DNA of 64,000 nt from Actinacidiphila alni (GCF_900112845.1 NZ_FONG01000021.1:62001-126000); one strand, 5' to 3'. Shown: positions 25,850 to 35,145, counted from the first letter of the stretch. Program-made: numbers and translations. Notes: generated by a model not told the origin, from the sequence alone.

Positions 25850-26686
25850 TCACCGGCCGACGTCGGCCAGCTTTGCCCGCAGTTGGAGGACGGACTTGGT
25901 GTGGATCTGGCTGACCCGGCTCTCGGTGACGCCCAGCACCTGGCCGATCTCGGCGAGTGTCAGGCCCTCGTAGTAGTAGAGGGTGACGACCGTCTTCTCG
26001 CGTTCGGGCAGGGTGTTGACGGCCCGGGCGAGCAGCCGGCGCAGCTCGCGGTCCTCGGCGACCTCGACGGGGTTGTCGGCGCCGGTGTCCTCCAGGGTGT
26101 CCACCAGGCTGAGCCGGTCGCCGCCCTCGCCGCCGGCGTGCAGCAGGTCTTCGAGCGCGACGACGTTGGCCAGCGACAGCGCGCTGAACACGGCGTGCAG
26201 GTCTTCGAGGCCGACGCCCATCTCGGCGGCGACCTCCGGTTCGCTGGGGGTGCGGCGGAGCTTGGCCTCCAGCGTGGCGTAGGCGCGTTCGACGGCGCGG
26301 GCCTTCTGCCGGACCGAGCGCGGGATCCAGTCGAGCGCGCGCAGTTCGTCGATCATGGCGCCGCGGATCCGGGTGATCGCATAGGTCTCGAATTTGATCG
26401 CGCGTTCCGGGTCGAACTTCTCGATCGCGTCGATCAGGCCGAACACCCCGGAGGAGACGAAGTCGGCCTGCTCGACATTGGCGGGCAGGCCGACGCTGAC
26501 CCGGCCCGCCACGTATTTGACCAGGGGCGAGTAGTGCAGGATCAGCTGCTCGCGCAGCCGGGCGTCCCCCGTTGCCTTGTAGCTACGCCACAGTTCGTCG
26601 AGCGACGTGGGGGCGGCGGGCCGAGGGGAGGTGCGGGGGGCGGTCGTTGCCGTCGCCCGCTCGGACCCGGGGGTGTACCGGTGCAT
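25850..26686 (-). CDS. whiG: RNA polymerase sigma factor WhiG, 278 aa
   Basis: FliA-class sigma factor that commits aerial hyphae to sporulation in Streptomyces. Region 2 contains LILHYSPLVKYVAGRVSVG and DFVSSGVFGLIDAIEKFDP, with AIKFETYAITRIRGAMIDEL in regions 2.3-2.4. Region 4 contains LPEREKTVVTLYYYEGLT and the recognition helix VTESRVSQIHTKSV. It is close to S. coelicolor WhiG as I remember it. The ATG at 26686 is chosen by family length; the longer frame upstream is unrelated sequence. Confidence 0.97.
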   Translation of the reverse strand: MHRYTPGSERATATTAPRTSPRPAAPTSLDELWRSYKATGDARLREQLILHYSPLVKYVAGRVSVGLPANVEQADFVSSGVFGLIDAIEKFDPERAIKFETYAITRIRGAMIDELRALDWIPRSVRQKARAVERAYATLEAKLRRTPSEPEVAAEMGVGLEDLHAVFSALSLANVVALEDLLHAGGEGGDRLSLVDTLEDTGADNPVEVAEDRELRRLLARAVNTLPEREKTVVTLYYYEGLTLAEIGQVLGVTESRVSQIHTKSVLQLRAKLADVGR

Positions 26687-26968
26687 GCGTCGTTTTGAGC
26701 CGTTCTGCCGTGACGTGGGCGGGAAATCGAGCCTCTGCGAGCGTAGCGTGACCAAGGTGTCGCTTATTGCTACATCATCCGTATGAGACATGCGCAGATA
26801 CGTTCCTCTGCGAATAGGCGCCCACCGGACCGGCGGTGCCGCCCGGCGCCGGGTCCGCACGGGGGCCCGTCGGGCCCATCATGGTGGGCCGTCGGGCCGC
26901 GCGTGGCCAGTCCTACGATCGTCCCAGGTCACGGCGTTTTCCTGTCACCTGATGGTGTGTCGATAGCG
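26687..26968 (-). promoter_or_regulatory. 282-bp spacer upstream of whiG
   Basis: The spacer lies between the dprA stop and whiG start and should hold the whiG promoter. The region next to whiG (26700-26790) is clearly less GC-rich than surrounding DNA. I could not define a -10/-35 pair with confidence and found no convincing gene. Confidence 0.4.
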
Positions 26969-28426
26969 TCAACTCTCCGGGTGTGCCGCCCTGTCGTGTG
27001 CGGTACGGACCAACTTCCATCGCCCGTCGTCGCGTTCGACATGGCCGAGTGCTCGCAAATCATGCAGGCGCCTCAGCGTGTCGTCCCTGGTGGCCCCCAC
27101 CGTGAGCGCGATGTCGGCGGCGTCGGCGTCCCCCTGGCCGGGGAGTGCTTCGAGCACCGCGGCTGCGGCCGGGTCGAGCAGATCGCGCGGGAGGACCGGG
27201 CCGCGCCGCACAGGGGCGAGGTCGGTGCCGATCTCCCCGACCATCTCGATCACCTCCGCCGCGTCCGTCACCACGACGGCCTCACCGCGCAGTAATTCGT
27301 GCACGCCTTCGGACAGACCGCTGGTGCAGGGCCCCGGCACCCCCATCGTCACCCGCCCGAGCTTTGCCGCGCGGCGGGCGGTGACCAGGGAGCCGCTGCG
27401 GTAGCGGGCCTCGACCACGACGGTGCCGCGGGTGAGGGCGGCGATGACGCGGTTGCGCAGCACGAATCTGCTGCGGGTCGGATGGTCGCCGGGCGGCAGT
27501 TCGCCGATCAGCAGGCCGTGTTCGGCGATGTCACCGATCAGCCGGGCGTTGCCGGGCGGATACGGCTGGTCGACACCGCTGGCGACCACACCGATGGTGG
27601 CGCCGTCGGCCCGCAGGGCGCTGCGGTGCGCCGTGCCGTCGACTCCGTAGGCGGCGCCCGAGACCACCGTCCAGCCCGCCCGGGCCAGGCCGCCGCCCAG
27701 CCGGGCCGCCATGTGGGCGCCGTAGTCCGTGCAGGCCCTGGCGCCGACGACGGCGACCGAGCGCAGCGCCCACAGCCGCAGTGAGGGCCGGCCGCGGACC
27801 CACAGCCCGTAGGGCCGCTGCGGCCCGAGGTCGTCGAGCTGGCTCGGCCAGTCGGTGTCCCCCGGGGTGACGAACCGCGCGCCCGCCAGGCGGGCCGTCT
27901 CCAGGTCGCGTTCCGGCTCCCCGGCCCGGCCGGACCGCGTCCGGTAGCCCTCGGTCCGTCTCGGGCTCGCGCCCGGCAGCGGCTCCCCCGTCCGGAGCGC
28001 GGCCAGCACCGCTTCCGCGCCCCGCTCCCCCAGTGCCCGCCCGACCACCTCGTCCCCGGGGTCGGCGATCCGGGTGATCGCCACCCGGGCGACCGTCTCG
28101 GCCTCCGGCACGGCGGCGGCCGCCTCCGGCACCCGTGACCCGCGCCCTCCGCCCGGCTCGGCGCGGGCCCGCCCGCCGACGGCAGGTCCGGTTTGGGCCC
28201 CAGCCCTGTCCTCGGCGCCTGCGTCGGGCTCGACCTCGGCCCAGCCCCCGTCATCAGCACCGGCACCGGCGTCAGCCGATCCCGTGTTCCGCGCCCACCT
28301 GGCGGTCACCGCCGGACCGGCGTCACCCGCATCACGCGCACGGCCCAAGGCGGCCGGGTCGGCCGCGTCCCCCCTCGGCCCGGGCCCGCCGTACTCGCGT
28401 TCTCCCCGCGGTAGCGCCACCGTCAC
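26969..28426 (-). CDS. dprA: DNA processing protein DprA (Smf), 485 aa
   Basis: Rossmann-fold ssDNA-binding protein that loads RecA in transformable bacteria; its role in Streptomyces is unclear. The first about 110 residues are a low-complexity Ala/Gly/Asp-rich extension. The DprA core then carries SVAVVGARACTDYGAHMA, SGAAYGVDGTAHRSAL and YRSGSLVTARRAAKLGR. A C-terminal winged helix lies around residues 410-475. GTG 28426 overlaps the comM stop (GTGA), which sets the start. Confidence 0.93.
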   Translation of the reverse strand: MTVALPRGEREYGGPGPRGDAADPAALGRARDAGDAGPAVTARWARNTGSADAGAGADDGGWAEVEPDAGAEDRAGAQTGPAVGGRARAEPGGGRGSRVPEAAAAVPEAETVARVAITRIADPGDEVVGRALGERGAEAVLAALRTGEPLPGASPRRTEGYRTRSGRAGEPERDLETARLAGARFVTPGDTDWPSQLDDLGPQRPYGLWVRGRPSLRLWALRSVAVVGARACTDYGAHMAARLGGGLARAGWTVVSGAAYGVDGTAHRSALRADGATIGVVASGVDQPYPPGNARLIGDIAEHGLLIGELPPGDHPTRSRFVLRNRVIAALTRGTVVVEARYRSGSLVTARRAAKLGRVTMGVPGPCTSGLSEGVHELLRGEAVVVTDAAEVIEMVGEIGTDLAPVRRGPVLPRDLLDPAAAAVLEALPGQGDADAADIALTVGATRDDTLRRLHDLRALGHVERDDGRWKLVRTAHDRAAHPES

Positions 28427-30051
28427 ACACCTCCCGGGACGGGCACGCCGCGGCTGATGCCGGTGCGCAGGTGGAGGGCCTGGACGACGTCGTCGGCGTC
28501 GGGGCGGTCGTGGGAGGCGAGGTCGGCGAGGGTCCAGGCGACGCGCAGGACGCGGTCGAGGCCGCGCGCGGTGAGCAGGCCGCGCTCCATGTCGCGCTCG
28601 GCCGGGTGCAGGGCGCCGGGGGCGACATGCCAGCGGGTGCGCATCTCGTGGCCGGGGATCTCGCTGTTCAGCCGCCACGGGGTGCCGTGGTAGCGGGCCG
28701 CGGCGCGTTCCCTGGCGGCCAGGACGCGGGCGGCGACGGTGGCGCTGGACTCGCCGTGGTCGCAGCCGAGGAAGTCGGATCTGGTGACCGATTCGACCTC
28801 GACCCGCAGATCGACCCGGTCGAGCAACGGCCCGGAAAGCCGTGCCTGGTAGCGCCGGACGGAGGTGGGTGAGCAGTCGCAGCCCTCGCCCAGCATCGAA
28901 TAGCGCCCGCAGGGACACGGATTGGCGGCCAGCACCAGCATGAAGCGGGCGGGCAGCCGCATCACCCCGGCCGTACGGGCGACGACGACATGCCCGGATT
29001 CGAGCGGCTGCCGCAGCGCCTCCAGCGCCCGCACGCTGAATTCCGGCGCTTCGTCCAGAAAGAGCACACCTCTATGGGCCAGGGAGACCGCGCCGGGCCG
29101 GGGGATGCCGCTGCCGCCGCCGACCAGGGACGGCATGGTGGCCGAGTGGTGCGGCGCGCAGTAGGGCGGGGCGTCGATCATCGGGCGGCCCGGCGGGAGG
29201 ATGCCGGCGACGGAGTGGACGGCGGTGACCTCCAGGGACTCCTGCCGGGTCAGCGGTGGCAGGATGCCCGGCAGCCGCTCGGCCAGCATCGTCTTGCCCG
29301 CGCCCGGCGGCCCCTTGAGATAGAGGTGGTGCCCGCCCGCGGCGGCGACCTCCAGGGCGATGCGCGCGGTGCGCTGCCCCGCGACATCGGCGAGGTCGGG
29401 CCCGTGACCGGTGGCCGCCGCGCCGCCGAAGCTGCTGGCCAGGCCCGTGCCGACGCCACCGCCCGGCACGGTGAGCCCGGCGAGCATCGGGTCGGGGCGG
29501 CCGTCGCCCGCGGGGTCGGGGTCCTCCTTCGGTGCCAGTTCGTCGTTGAGCACGGCGACGAGCTGGCGCAGGGTGCGGACGCCGAGGACGGAGACACCGG
29601 GGACCAGGGACGCCTCGGCGGTGGTCAGCTCCGGCACCACGACCTGCCGGTAGCCGGCGTCCGCGGCGGCGAGCACCGCGGGCAGCACCCCGCGGACCGG
29701 CCGGACCCGGCCGTCCAGGCCCAGCTCGCCGATCATCATCAGGTCGGCGATGGACGCGGGGTCGATCCGGTCGTTGGCGGCGAGGATCGCGCAGGCCACG
29801 GCCAGGTCGAAGCCGGAGCCGCCCTTGGGGACGGAGGCCGGGCTGAGGCCGACGGTGAGCTTCTTCTGCGGCCAGACCTCGCCGCTGTTGACGATGGCGG
29901 CGCGGACCCGGTCGCGGCTCTCGGTGAGGCTCTTGTCGGGCAGGCCGACGAGGGCGAACGCGGCGAGCCCGGGTTCGAGGTCGGCCTGGACCTCCACCAC
30001 GACGCCTTCCACGCCGATCAGCGCGACCGAGCACGTACGGGCGAACCCCAT
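28423..30051 (-). CDS. comM: ComM/YifB-family Mg-chelatase-like AAA+ ATPase, 542 aa
   Basis: AAA+ protein related to magnesium chelatase; ComM homologues act as branch-migration helicases in transformation. It has an N-terminal Lon-like domain (VGLSPASVPKGGSGFDLAVA), Walker A GPPGAGKTML at about 246-254, Walker B LFLDEAPEF, and a zinc-type Cys pattern NPCPCGRY... CDCS in the insert. The ATG at 30051 overlaps the yraN stop by one base. It sits in the conserved yraN-comM-dprA order. Confidence 0.93.
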   Translation of the reverse strand: MGFARTCSVALIGVEGVVVEVQADLEPGLAAFALVGLPDKSLTESRDRVRAAIVNSGEVWPQKKLTVGLSPASVPKGGSGFDLAVACAILAANDRIDPASIADLMMIGELGLDGRVRPVRGVLPAVLAAADAGYRQVVVPELTTAEASLVPGVSVLGVRTLRQLVAVLNDELAPKEDPDPAGDGRPDPMLAGLTVPGGGVGTGLASSFGGAAATGHGPDLADVAGQRTARIALEVAAAGGHHLYLKGPPGAGKTMLAERLPGILPPLTRQESLEVTAVHSVAGILPPGRPMIDAPPYCAPHHSATMPSLVGGGSGIPRPGAVSLAHRGVLFLDEAPEFSVRALEALRQPLESGHVVVARTAGVMRLPARFMLVLAANPCPCGRYSMLGEGCDCSPTSVRRYQARLSGPLLDRVDLRVEVESVTRSDFLGCDHGESSATVAARVLAARERAAARYHGTPWRLNSEIPGHEMRTRWHVAPGALHPAERDMERGLLTARGLDRVLRVAWTLADLASHDRPDADDVVQALHLRTGISRGVPVPGGV

Positions 30052-30413
30052 CAGGCCACCCCCCGCACATGCTCCACCCGGGCGGCGCCGCGGGCGGGCA
30101 GCAGGACACCGACGACGTCGATCCTGACGCCGCCCGGTGGCGCGCCCCCGTGTTCCGCGGCCCACCGGTCGGCGAGCGAGCGCAGCCGGCCGATCTTCTC
30201 GGCGGTCAGTGCCGCCATCGGGTGCTGGAAGCCGCCGTCCCGGCGGGTCTTCACCTCGCACACCACCAGCGCGTCACCGTCGGACGCCAGGATGTCGATC
30301 TCCCCGCGCCGCCCTGACCGCCAGTTGCGGTCGAGCACGGTCAGTCCCGCGTTCTCCAGCGTGCGGGCCGCGAGCCCCTCGCCGTACCGCCCCAGCGCAC
30401 CTCGTGCGTTCAT
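30051..30413 (-). CDS. yraN: YraN/UPF0102 endonuclease-like protein, 120 aa
   Basis: Small member of the UPF0102 family with a PD-(D/E)XK-like nuclease fold. The family segments are GRYGEGLAARTLE, NWRSGRRGEIDILA and VVCEVKTRRDGGFQHP, with the GEID and EVK residues forming the putative metal site. The ATG at 30413 is preferred because GGAGGT lies at good distance upstream; an earlier in-frame start at 30431 lacks one. Function is not established; it accompanies comM and dprA in many genomes. Confidence 0.92.
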   Translation of the reverse strand: MNARGALGRYGEGLAARTLENAGLTVLDRNWRSGRRGEIDILASDGDALVVCEVKTRRDGGFQHPMAALTAEKIGRLRSLADRWAAEHGGAPPGGVRIDVVGVLLPARGAARVEHVRGVA

Positions 30414-30514
30414 GCGTACCACCTCCGTCACTCACTGTGACAGAGGCGGCGCAACCCGAGACGATCTTGATCCGCGGCCTGTGGAAAACTCCGCGACCGC
30501 CGGGACCGGAGGGA

Positions 30515-30841
30515 TCAGCCGTTGAAGCCCGAGTCGTCCGACGGCAGGTCCAGATCCGCCTTGTTCAACTCCTCGATGTTCACGTCCTTGAACGTGAGCA
30601 CCCGCACCTGCTTGACGAAGCGGGCCGGCCGGTACATGTCCCAGACCCAGGCGTCGGCCATCGAGACCTCGAAGAACACCTCGCCCTGGACCGAGTGCAC
30701 CTGCATCTCGTAGTCATTGGTGAGGTAGAAGCGCCGCTCGGTCTCGATCACGTACTTGAACAGGCCAACGACATCGCGGTACTCCCGGTAGAGCTTCAGC
30801 TCCATCTCGGTCTCGTACTTCTCGAGGTCCTCGGCGCTCAT
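30515..30841 (-). CDS. DUF2469 family protein, 108 aa
   Basis: Conserved actinobacterial protein of unknown function, highly acidic. Characteristic sequence includes MSAEDLEKYETEMELKLYRE, VIETERRFYLTNDYEM and the acidic end DLDLPSDDSGFNG. There are no membrane segments. The ATG at 30841 follows a GGGGAA; an in-frame ATG 11 codons earlier is less likely by family length. Its position just upstream of yraN-comM-dprA is the usual actinobacterial neighbourhood. Confidence 0.9.
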   Translation of the reverse strand: MSAEDLEKYETEMELKLYREYRDVVGLFKYVIETERRFYLTNDYEMQVHSVQGEVFFEVSMADAWVWDMYRPARFVKQVRVLTFKDVNIEELNKADLDLPSDDSGFNG

Positions 30842-30880
30842 GGCATGTTCCCCTTCAGCCGTACGTGCCCCCATTGTGCG

Positions 30881-31387
30881 TCAGTCGCGCTCCGTCCCCA
30901 GGGGGATCGGGGACGGCGGTGGGCCTTCGTCGAGCAGCGTACGCAGCAGCCCGGCGAGTCTGATGGGGTACACCGTCTCACGAGTGCGCAAAAGTTCCTC
31001 GTAGGTCCACCAGCGCAGCGAGGTCACGCTCCGGCGTTCGAGGTCGGTCTGACCGCTGGTGTCGAGGGCCACCGTCTCCGTACGGCCCAGGTGGTACCAC
31101 TCGTCCTGCTCCCAGCGGCGCCCGTCGAAGGTGAAGAGACTGGTCCGCTCCCACAGCACCGGGCCCAGCCGCACATCGGTGATCCCGGTCTCCTCCGCGA
31201 CCTCCCGCAGCGCCGTCTGCTCCAGGCTCTCGCCCGCCTCGACACCGCCGCCGGGGGTGAACAGATACCTGACCGACGGGTCGGCCGGGTCGTAGCCGCT
31301 CAGCAGCAGTATCCGGTCGGCGGGGTCGAGCAGCACGACCCGGGAGACCCGGCGCCGCCCACCCGTTACGCCCGTCATGCCCGTCAC
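30881..31387 (-). CDS. NUDIX hydrolase, 168 aa
   Basis: Hydrolase of nucleoside diphosphate-linked compounds. The complete Nudix box runs from GGGVEAGESLEQTALREV into AEETGI (about residues 50-72), with the metal-binding REVAEE core. The C-terminal half is Trp/Arg-rich, typical of streptomycete Nudix proteins beside the signal peptidase cluster. GTG 31387 overlaps the sipZ stop (GTGA); an internal ATG three codons later is equally plausible. Substrate cannot be predicted. Confidence 0.88.
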   Translation of the reverse strand: MTGMTGVTGGRRRVSRVVLLDPADRILLLSGYDPADPSVRYLFTPGGGVEAGESLEQTALREVAEETGITDVRLGPVLWERTSLFTFDGRRWEQDEWYHLGRTETVALDTSGQTDLERRSVTSLRWWTYEELLRTRETVYPIRLAGLLRTLLDEGPPPSPIPLGTERD

Positions 31388-32124
31388 GCGCGCCGCTTCC
31401 GCAGCAGCGCGGCCACCGGGGTGTAGGCCGCCCCGCCCAGGATCAGCACGGCGCCGGCGACCACCATGATCACGATCCAGCGCAGCGGCCCCTCGGAGGC
31501 CCCGCCGCCGGGCACCGCGTCGAAGGCGGAGGTCGCCGACAGCGCCCCCATCCGCCCCAGCGGCCACGCGGTGCCGTCCACCCGGCCCTTCACGTCGCTC
31601 GCGGGCACCGCGCCGTGCTCGGCGTCGGTGAGCCGGATCCGGGAGTCCTGCGAGACGGCGCGATTGTCACCGAGCAGGAAGAGCGAGCCGCGCGGCACCG
31701 TGGTGCTGAAGTCGTTCATCGAGGCGCGGGTGCCGGCGTCCAGATAACCCTCGTCGACGGCCTTGCCGTTCACGGTGAGACGGCCCTGCTTGTCGCAGCA
31801 CTTCACGACGTCGCCGCCGACGCCCACCACCCGCTTGACCTCCGGCAGGTCGCCCCAGAGCTTGTCCTGGAAGACGACCACGTCACCGCGGCGCACGTCG
31901 GACGCCGCGATCTTCTGGGCCAGCACCCGGTCCCCCGGGTGCACGGTCGGCTGCATGGAGTTGGTGGGCACCGTGTACGGCCGGTATTCCACCGCTCCCC
32001 AGGCGAAACCGCCGAGGAACAGCACGCAGCCGAGGGCGATGGCCACGCCGGACACCGTTCGTCCGAGCCGGCCGCCGCCCTTGGCGTTGGCTATCGCGCC
32101 GCGACGCGTCGTACTGCTGCTCAT
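31384..32124 (-). CDS. sipZ: Type I signal peptidase SipZ, 246 aa
   Basis: Membrane serine/lysine protease removing Sec and Tat signal peptides. An N-terminal membrane helix (VSGVAIALGCVLFLGGFAWG) precedes the catalytic Ser motif VPTNSMQPTV. Box D carries the catalytic Lys in EVKRVVGVGGD, and LLGDNRAVSQDSR forms box E. A second C-terminal membrane helix and the basic end LRKRRA mark it as the SipZ type. It is the last of four tandem paralogues and overlaps the NUDIX gene by 4 bp. Confidence 0.92.
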   Translation of the reverse strand: MSSSTTRRGAIANAKGGGRLGRTVSGVAIALGCVLFLGGFAWGAVEYRPYTVPTNSMQPTVHPGDRVLAQKIAASDVRRGDVVVFQDKLWGDLPEVKRVVGVGGDVVKCCDKQGRLTVNGKAVDEGYLDAGTRASMNDFSTTVPRGSLFLLGDNRAVSQDSRIRLTDAEHGAVPASDVKGRVDGTAWPLGRMGALSATSAFDAVPGGGASEGPLRWIVIMVVAGAVLILGGAAYTPVAALLRKRRA

Positions 32125-32167
32125 GGACCGGAACCCTACCCGGCGGTACGCCCGTGGTCAGCCGTCG

Positions 32168-33322
32168 TCAGCGATCTTCCGGTTCCGCCGGGGTCCCCGC
32201 CTGCGGCGCGGCGGCCTTCAGCAGCCTACGGCGGCGCAGCATCACCAGCGGCACCGCGCCGAGGAAGCCCGCGGCGGCCGGGGCGAGGCTGCCCTCGGCA
32301 TTGATGCCCGGCTGGTCGAAGGTGCCCGGGATGGAGAGCCAGTCCCAGCGGTTGATCGGCCAGGCCACCGTGATGGCGCGGCCGACGACCTCGTTGTCCG
32401 AGACCGTGCCGCCGCCGGGCAGCGTCATGTGATACCGGGAGTCCAGCGAGTCCTGGCGGTGGTCGCCCATCACCCAGATCCGGTTCTTGGGCACGGTGAT
32501 CTTGAACGGCCGGTCCGGCGTGCAGGGGGTGTTGCCCGCGAACACATACGGCTCGTCCAGCGCCTTGCCGTTGACCTTGACCGGTCCGGTGCCGCTGCAC
32601 TCGACCGTGTCGCCGCCGACGCCGATGACCCGCTTGATCAGGTCCTTCTCCTCGGCGGACGGCATCAGGCCGATGAAGCTGAGGCCCTTCTGGATGCCCT
32701 TGGTCACCGCATTGCCGCCGGCCGGCGGATTCTCGCCGAGCCAGCCGCCCGGGTCGTGGAAGACGACGACCTCGCCGCGGGTCGGCTTGGAGCCGAACCA
32801 CGGGGTGAGCTTGTCGACCAGGACGCGGTCGCCGCGCTCCAGGGTGTGCTGCATGGAGTCGGACGGGATGGAGAACGCCTGCACCAGGAAGGTCTTGATC
32901 AGCAGTGCGAGGACGAGGGCGATGCCGACCAGCAGCGGCAGCTCCTTCCAGAAGGAGCGCTGCTTGCCCGACGAGCCGCCCGACGGGCGCGACGGTTCGC
33001 CGTCGCCCGGGTCGTCGGGACCGCCGGGACCCGCGGGAAGGCCCTCGGGCAGGCCGCCGGGACCGCCGGAGCGGTCGGCCGGGCCCGGGACGTCAGCGGG
33101 ACCGCCGGGACCCGTGGGGCCCTCCGGGGTCACCCCGTCCGTACCGTCCGGATCGCCGGGCTGCGGCCCGCCGCCGTACCCCGTGCCGTATCCGGTCCCG
33201 TCCGCGGGTTCGGGGACTCGGCCATCGGCCGCCGGCCCGTTGACGGGGGGCGCCGCGGCATCCCCCTTCTCGGGCTCGCCGGATCCAGACCGTGCGCCGA
33301 CCACCAGGTCCCCCACATCCAC
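32168..33322 (-). CDS. sipY: Type I signal peptidase SipY, 384 aa
   Basis: Signal peptidase with a long N-terminal tail (about 120 residues) rich in Gly, Pro and Asp, then a membrane helix (LPLLVGIALVLALLIKTFLV). The catalytic Ser is in IPSDSMQHTL, the Lys in DLIKRVIGVGGD, and box E in VMGDHRQDSLDSR. A C-terminal hydrophobic segment ends in LRRRRLLK. GTG 33322 has GGAG upstream; GTG 33316 is also possible. The 5' end overlaps the open frame of sipX by 230 bp in a different frame. Confidence 0.88.
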   Translation of the reverse strand: MDVGDLVVGARSGSGEPEKGDAAAPPVNGPAADGRVPEPADGTGYGTGYGGGPQPGDPDGTDGVTPEGPTGPGGPADVPGPADRSGGPGGLPEGLPAGPGGPDDPGDGEPSRPSGGSSGKQRSFWKELPLLVGIALVLALLIKTFLVQAFSIPSDSMQHTLERGDRVLVDKLTPWFGSKPTRGEVVVFHDPGGWLGENPPAGGNAVTKGIQKGLSFIGLMPSAEEKDLIKRVIGVGGDTVECSGTGPVKVNGKALDEPYVFAGNTPCTPDRPFKITVPKNRIWVMGDHRQDSLDSRYHMTLPGGGTVSDNEVVGRAITVAWPINRWDWLSIPGTFDQPGINAEGSLAPAAAGFLGAVPLVMLRRRRLLKAAAPQAGTPAEPEDR

Positions 33323-34352
33323 TCCTCACTCCAGTCCGCCGCCCGCCCCGTCGCCGGCGCAGGCCCACCACTCCCATAACGAGCGGGAGTTCCGCAGGAG
33401 TCGGTATCTGGCTCGTTCCTTGACCGTTGTTGACCTGGGCCACCCTAGCCGCCCCGGCTGTGGCGTCCGTGCCCGCGGCCCTCGGGTCGGGGACGGACGA
33501 GAAGGTGCCCGGTTCCTTCAGTCGCTCCCAGTGACCGAGCGGCCAGGCGATGACGAACGCCCTGCCCACCACCAGGTTGAGCGGAATCGTGCCGTCCCCC
33601 GGCTTGTCCATGTGGTAGCGGGAGTCGGCGGAGTCCGAGCGGTGGTCGCCCATCACCCACAGCCGCCCCTGGGGGACGTGCACGGTGAACGGCCGCTCGG
33701 ACGGCGGATTCCCGGTGTACAGATACGGCTCGGTGAGCGGCACCCCGTTGACGGTGATCCGCCCGGACGCGTCGCAGCACTTGACGGTGTCGCCGCCGAC
33801 GCCGATGACCCGCTTGATCAGGTCCTGCTCGTTGGAGGACGGCAGCAGGCCGATGAAGGTGAAGAACTGTTTCACCTGCTTGATCACCACAGGGTCGGGC
33901 TTCTTCTGCTCCTCGGGCGGCAGCCAGCCGCCGGGGTCCTTGAAGACCACGACGTCACCGCGGTGCGGCTCGGCGCCGAACCAGGGGGTGAGCTTGTCGA
34001 CCAGCACCCGGTCGCCGATCTTGATGGTCTGTTCCATCGATCCGGACGGGATCACGAACGCCTGGAGCAGGAACGTCTTGAGCACCAGCGCGATCAGCAG
34101 CGCGACCATGACCAGCAGCGGCACTTCCCTGGCCAGCGAGCGGCGGCGCTTGCGCTTGACCTTGCGGGCCAGTCTGCGGCGCTCGATCCGGGTGGTGCCG
34201 GTCGGGCCCGCGGGCGCGCCGCCCGGCTGGGACGGGACGGCGGGGTGCGAGCCGGTGCCACTGCCCGTACCGCCGGCGCCGTTGCCCGTACCGCCCTCGC
34301 CGGGCGCGGGCGCGCGGTGGTGCCCGTAGCGGGGCCTGCCGCGGTTACCCAT
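33093..34352 (-). CDS. sipX: Type I signal peptidase SipX with extended C-terminus, 419 aa
   Basis: Signal peptidase with a basic/Gly-rich N-terminus, one membrane helix (VPLLVMVALLIALVLKTFLL), catalytic Ser in IPSGSMEQTI, Lys in DLIKRVIGVGGD and box E in VMGDHRSDSADSR. The recognisable enzyme ends at about residue 340 (ELPLVMGVVGLRRRRGG). The frame stays open for some 77 more codons, running through the 5' part of sipY as an Arg/Gly-rich tail. Family members are usually near 300-340 residues, so the tail is either a lost stop codon or untypical. The ATG overlaps sipW by 8 bp. Confidence 0.87.
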   Translation of the reverse strand: MGNRGRPRYGHHRAPAPGEGGTGNGAGGTGSGTGSHPAVPSQPGGAPAGPTGTTRIERRRLARKVKRKRRRSLAREVPLLVMVALLIALVLKTFLLQAFVIPSGSMEQTIKIGDRVLVDKLTPWFGAEPHRGDVVVFKDPGGWLPPEEQKKPDPVVIKQVKQFFTFIGLLPSSNEQDLIKRVIGVGGDTVKCCDASGRITVNGVPLTEPYLYTGNPPSERPFTVHVPQGRLWVMGDHRSDSADSRYHMDKPGDGTIPLNLVVGRAFVIAWPLGHWERLKEPGTFSSVPDPRAAGTDATAGAARVAQVNNGQGTSQIPTPAELPLVMGVVGLRRRRGGRRTGVRSGCGGPGGRRTVWIRRAREGGCRGAPRQRAGGRWPSPRTRGRDRIRHGVRRRAAARRSGRYGRGDPGGPHGSRRSR

Positions 34353-35112
34353 GGTGACCCGCGGCGGGTGCGGGGACGGCGGAGAAGGTCCCGGGGCGGC
34401 GCAGCTTGGTCCAGTGGCCGAAGGGCCAGCCGATCCACTCGGCGCGGCCGATCACCTTGCCCACGGGTACGGTGCCGCCGCCGGGGTCGCCGAGGTGGTC
34501 CCGGGAGTCGCGGGAGTCGTCCCGGTGATCGCCCATCACCCACAGCCTTCCGTCCGGCACCACGATGTCGAACGGTACCCGCGAGGGCACGTCCCCGGGG
34601 AAGAGGTAGCCCTCGTCCAGCGGCTGTCCGTTCACCAGCAGCCTGCCCCGCTTGTCGCAGCAGGTGACCCGGTCGCCGCCGACACCGATGACGCGCTTGA
34701 CGTAGTCGGTGCCGCCGCTCTGGCTGAAGGAGCCGTTCCCGTCGAAGACGATCACGTCACCGCGCCGCGGGTGCCCGCCGAATCGATACGCCAGCTTGTT
34801 CACCAGCACCCGGTCGCCGACCCGCAGGGTGTTCTCCATGGAGCCGCTGGGCACTTGGAAGGGCTGGACGACATAGGTGCTCACCAGCAGCAGCGCCACC
34901 ACGCAGCCGACCGCGAGCAGCACCGTACGCCGCCACTCGCGCCACCACCGGGCCGCCCGGCCCGGCCCCGGCTCCGTTTCCTGTTCCAGACTCGGTTCCT
35001 GCCCCGGACTCGGTTCCTGTCCCGGCACGACGGAACGCGACCGCTCCTCCGGGTCCGCCTCGACGGCGGGGGAGGAACGGTCGCGTTCCGGAAGTGTCGC
35101 TTCGCTGTCCAT
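34345..35112 (-). CDS. sipW: Type I signal peptidase SipW, 255 aa
   Basis: First gene of the four-paralogue cluster. An acidic Glu/Pro-rich N-terminus of about 60 residues leads into a membrane helix (TVLLAVGCVVALLLVSTYVV). The catalytic Ser is in VPSGSMENTL, the Lys in DYVKRVIGVGGD, and box E in VMGDHRDDSRDSR. It ends with HWTKLRRPGTFSAV, like its neighbours. It lies 33 bp after rplS on the same strand; Parro and co-workers described the equivalent cluster in S. lividans. Confidence 0.92.
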   Translation of the reverse strand: MDSEATLPERDRSSPAVEADPEERSRSVVPGQEPSPGQEPSLEQETEPGPGRAARWWREWRRTVLLAVGCVVALLLVSTYVVQPFQVPSGSMENTLRVGDRVLVNKLAYRFGGHPRRGDVIVFDGNGSFSQSGGTDYVKRVIGVGGDRVTCCDKRGRLLVNGQPLDEGYLFPGDVPSRVPFDIVVPDGRLWVMGDHRDDSRDSRDHLGDPGGGTVPVGKVIGRAEWIGWPFGHWTKLRRPGTFSAVPAPAAGHHG

Positions 35113-35145
35113 CGAGGCCAGAGCTTATCCGGCCTTCCCATGGAT

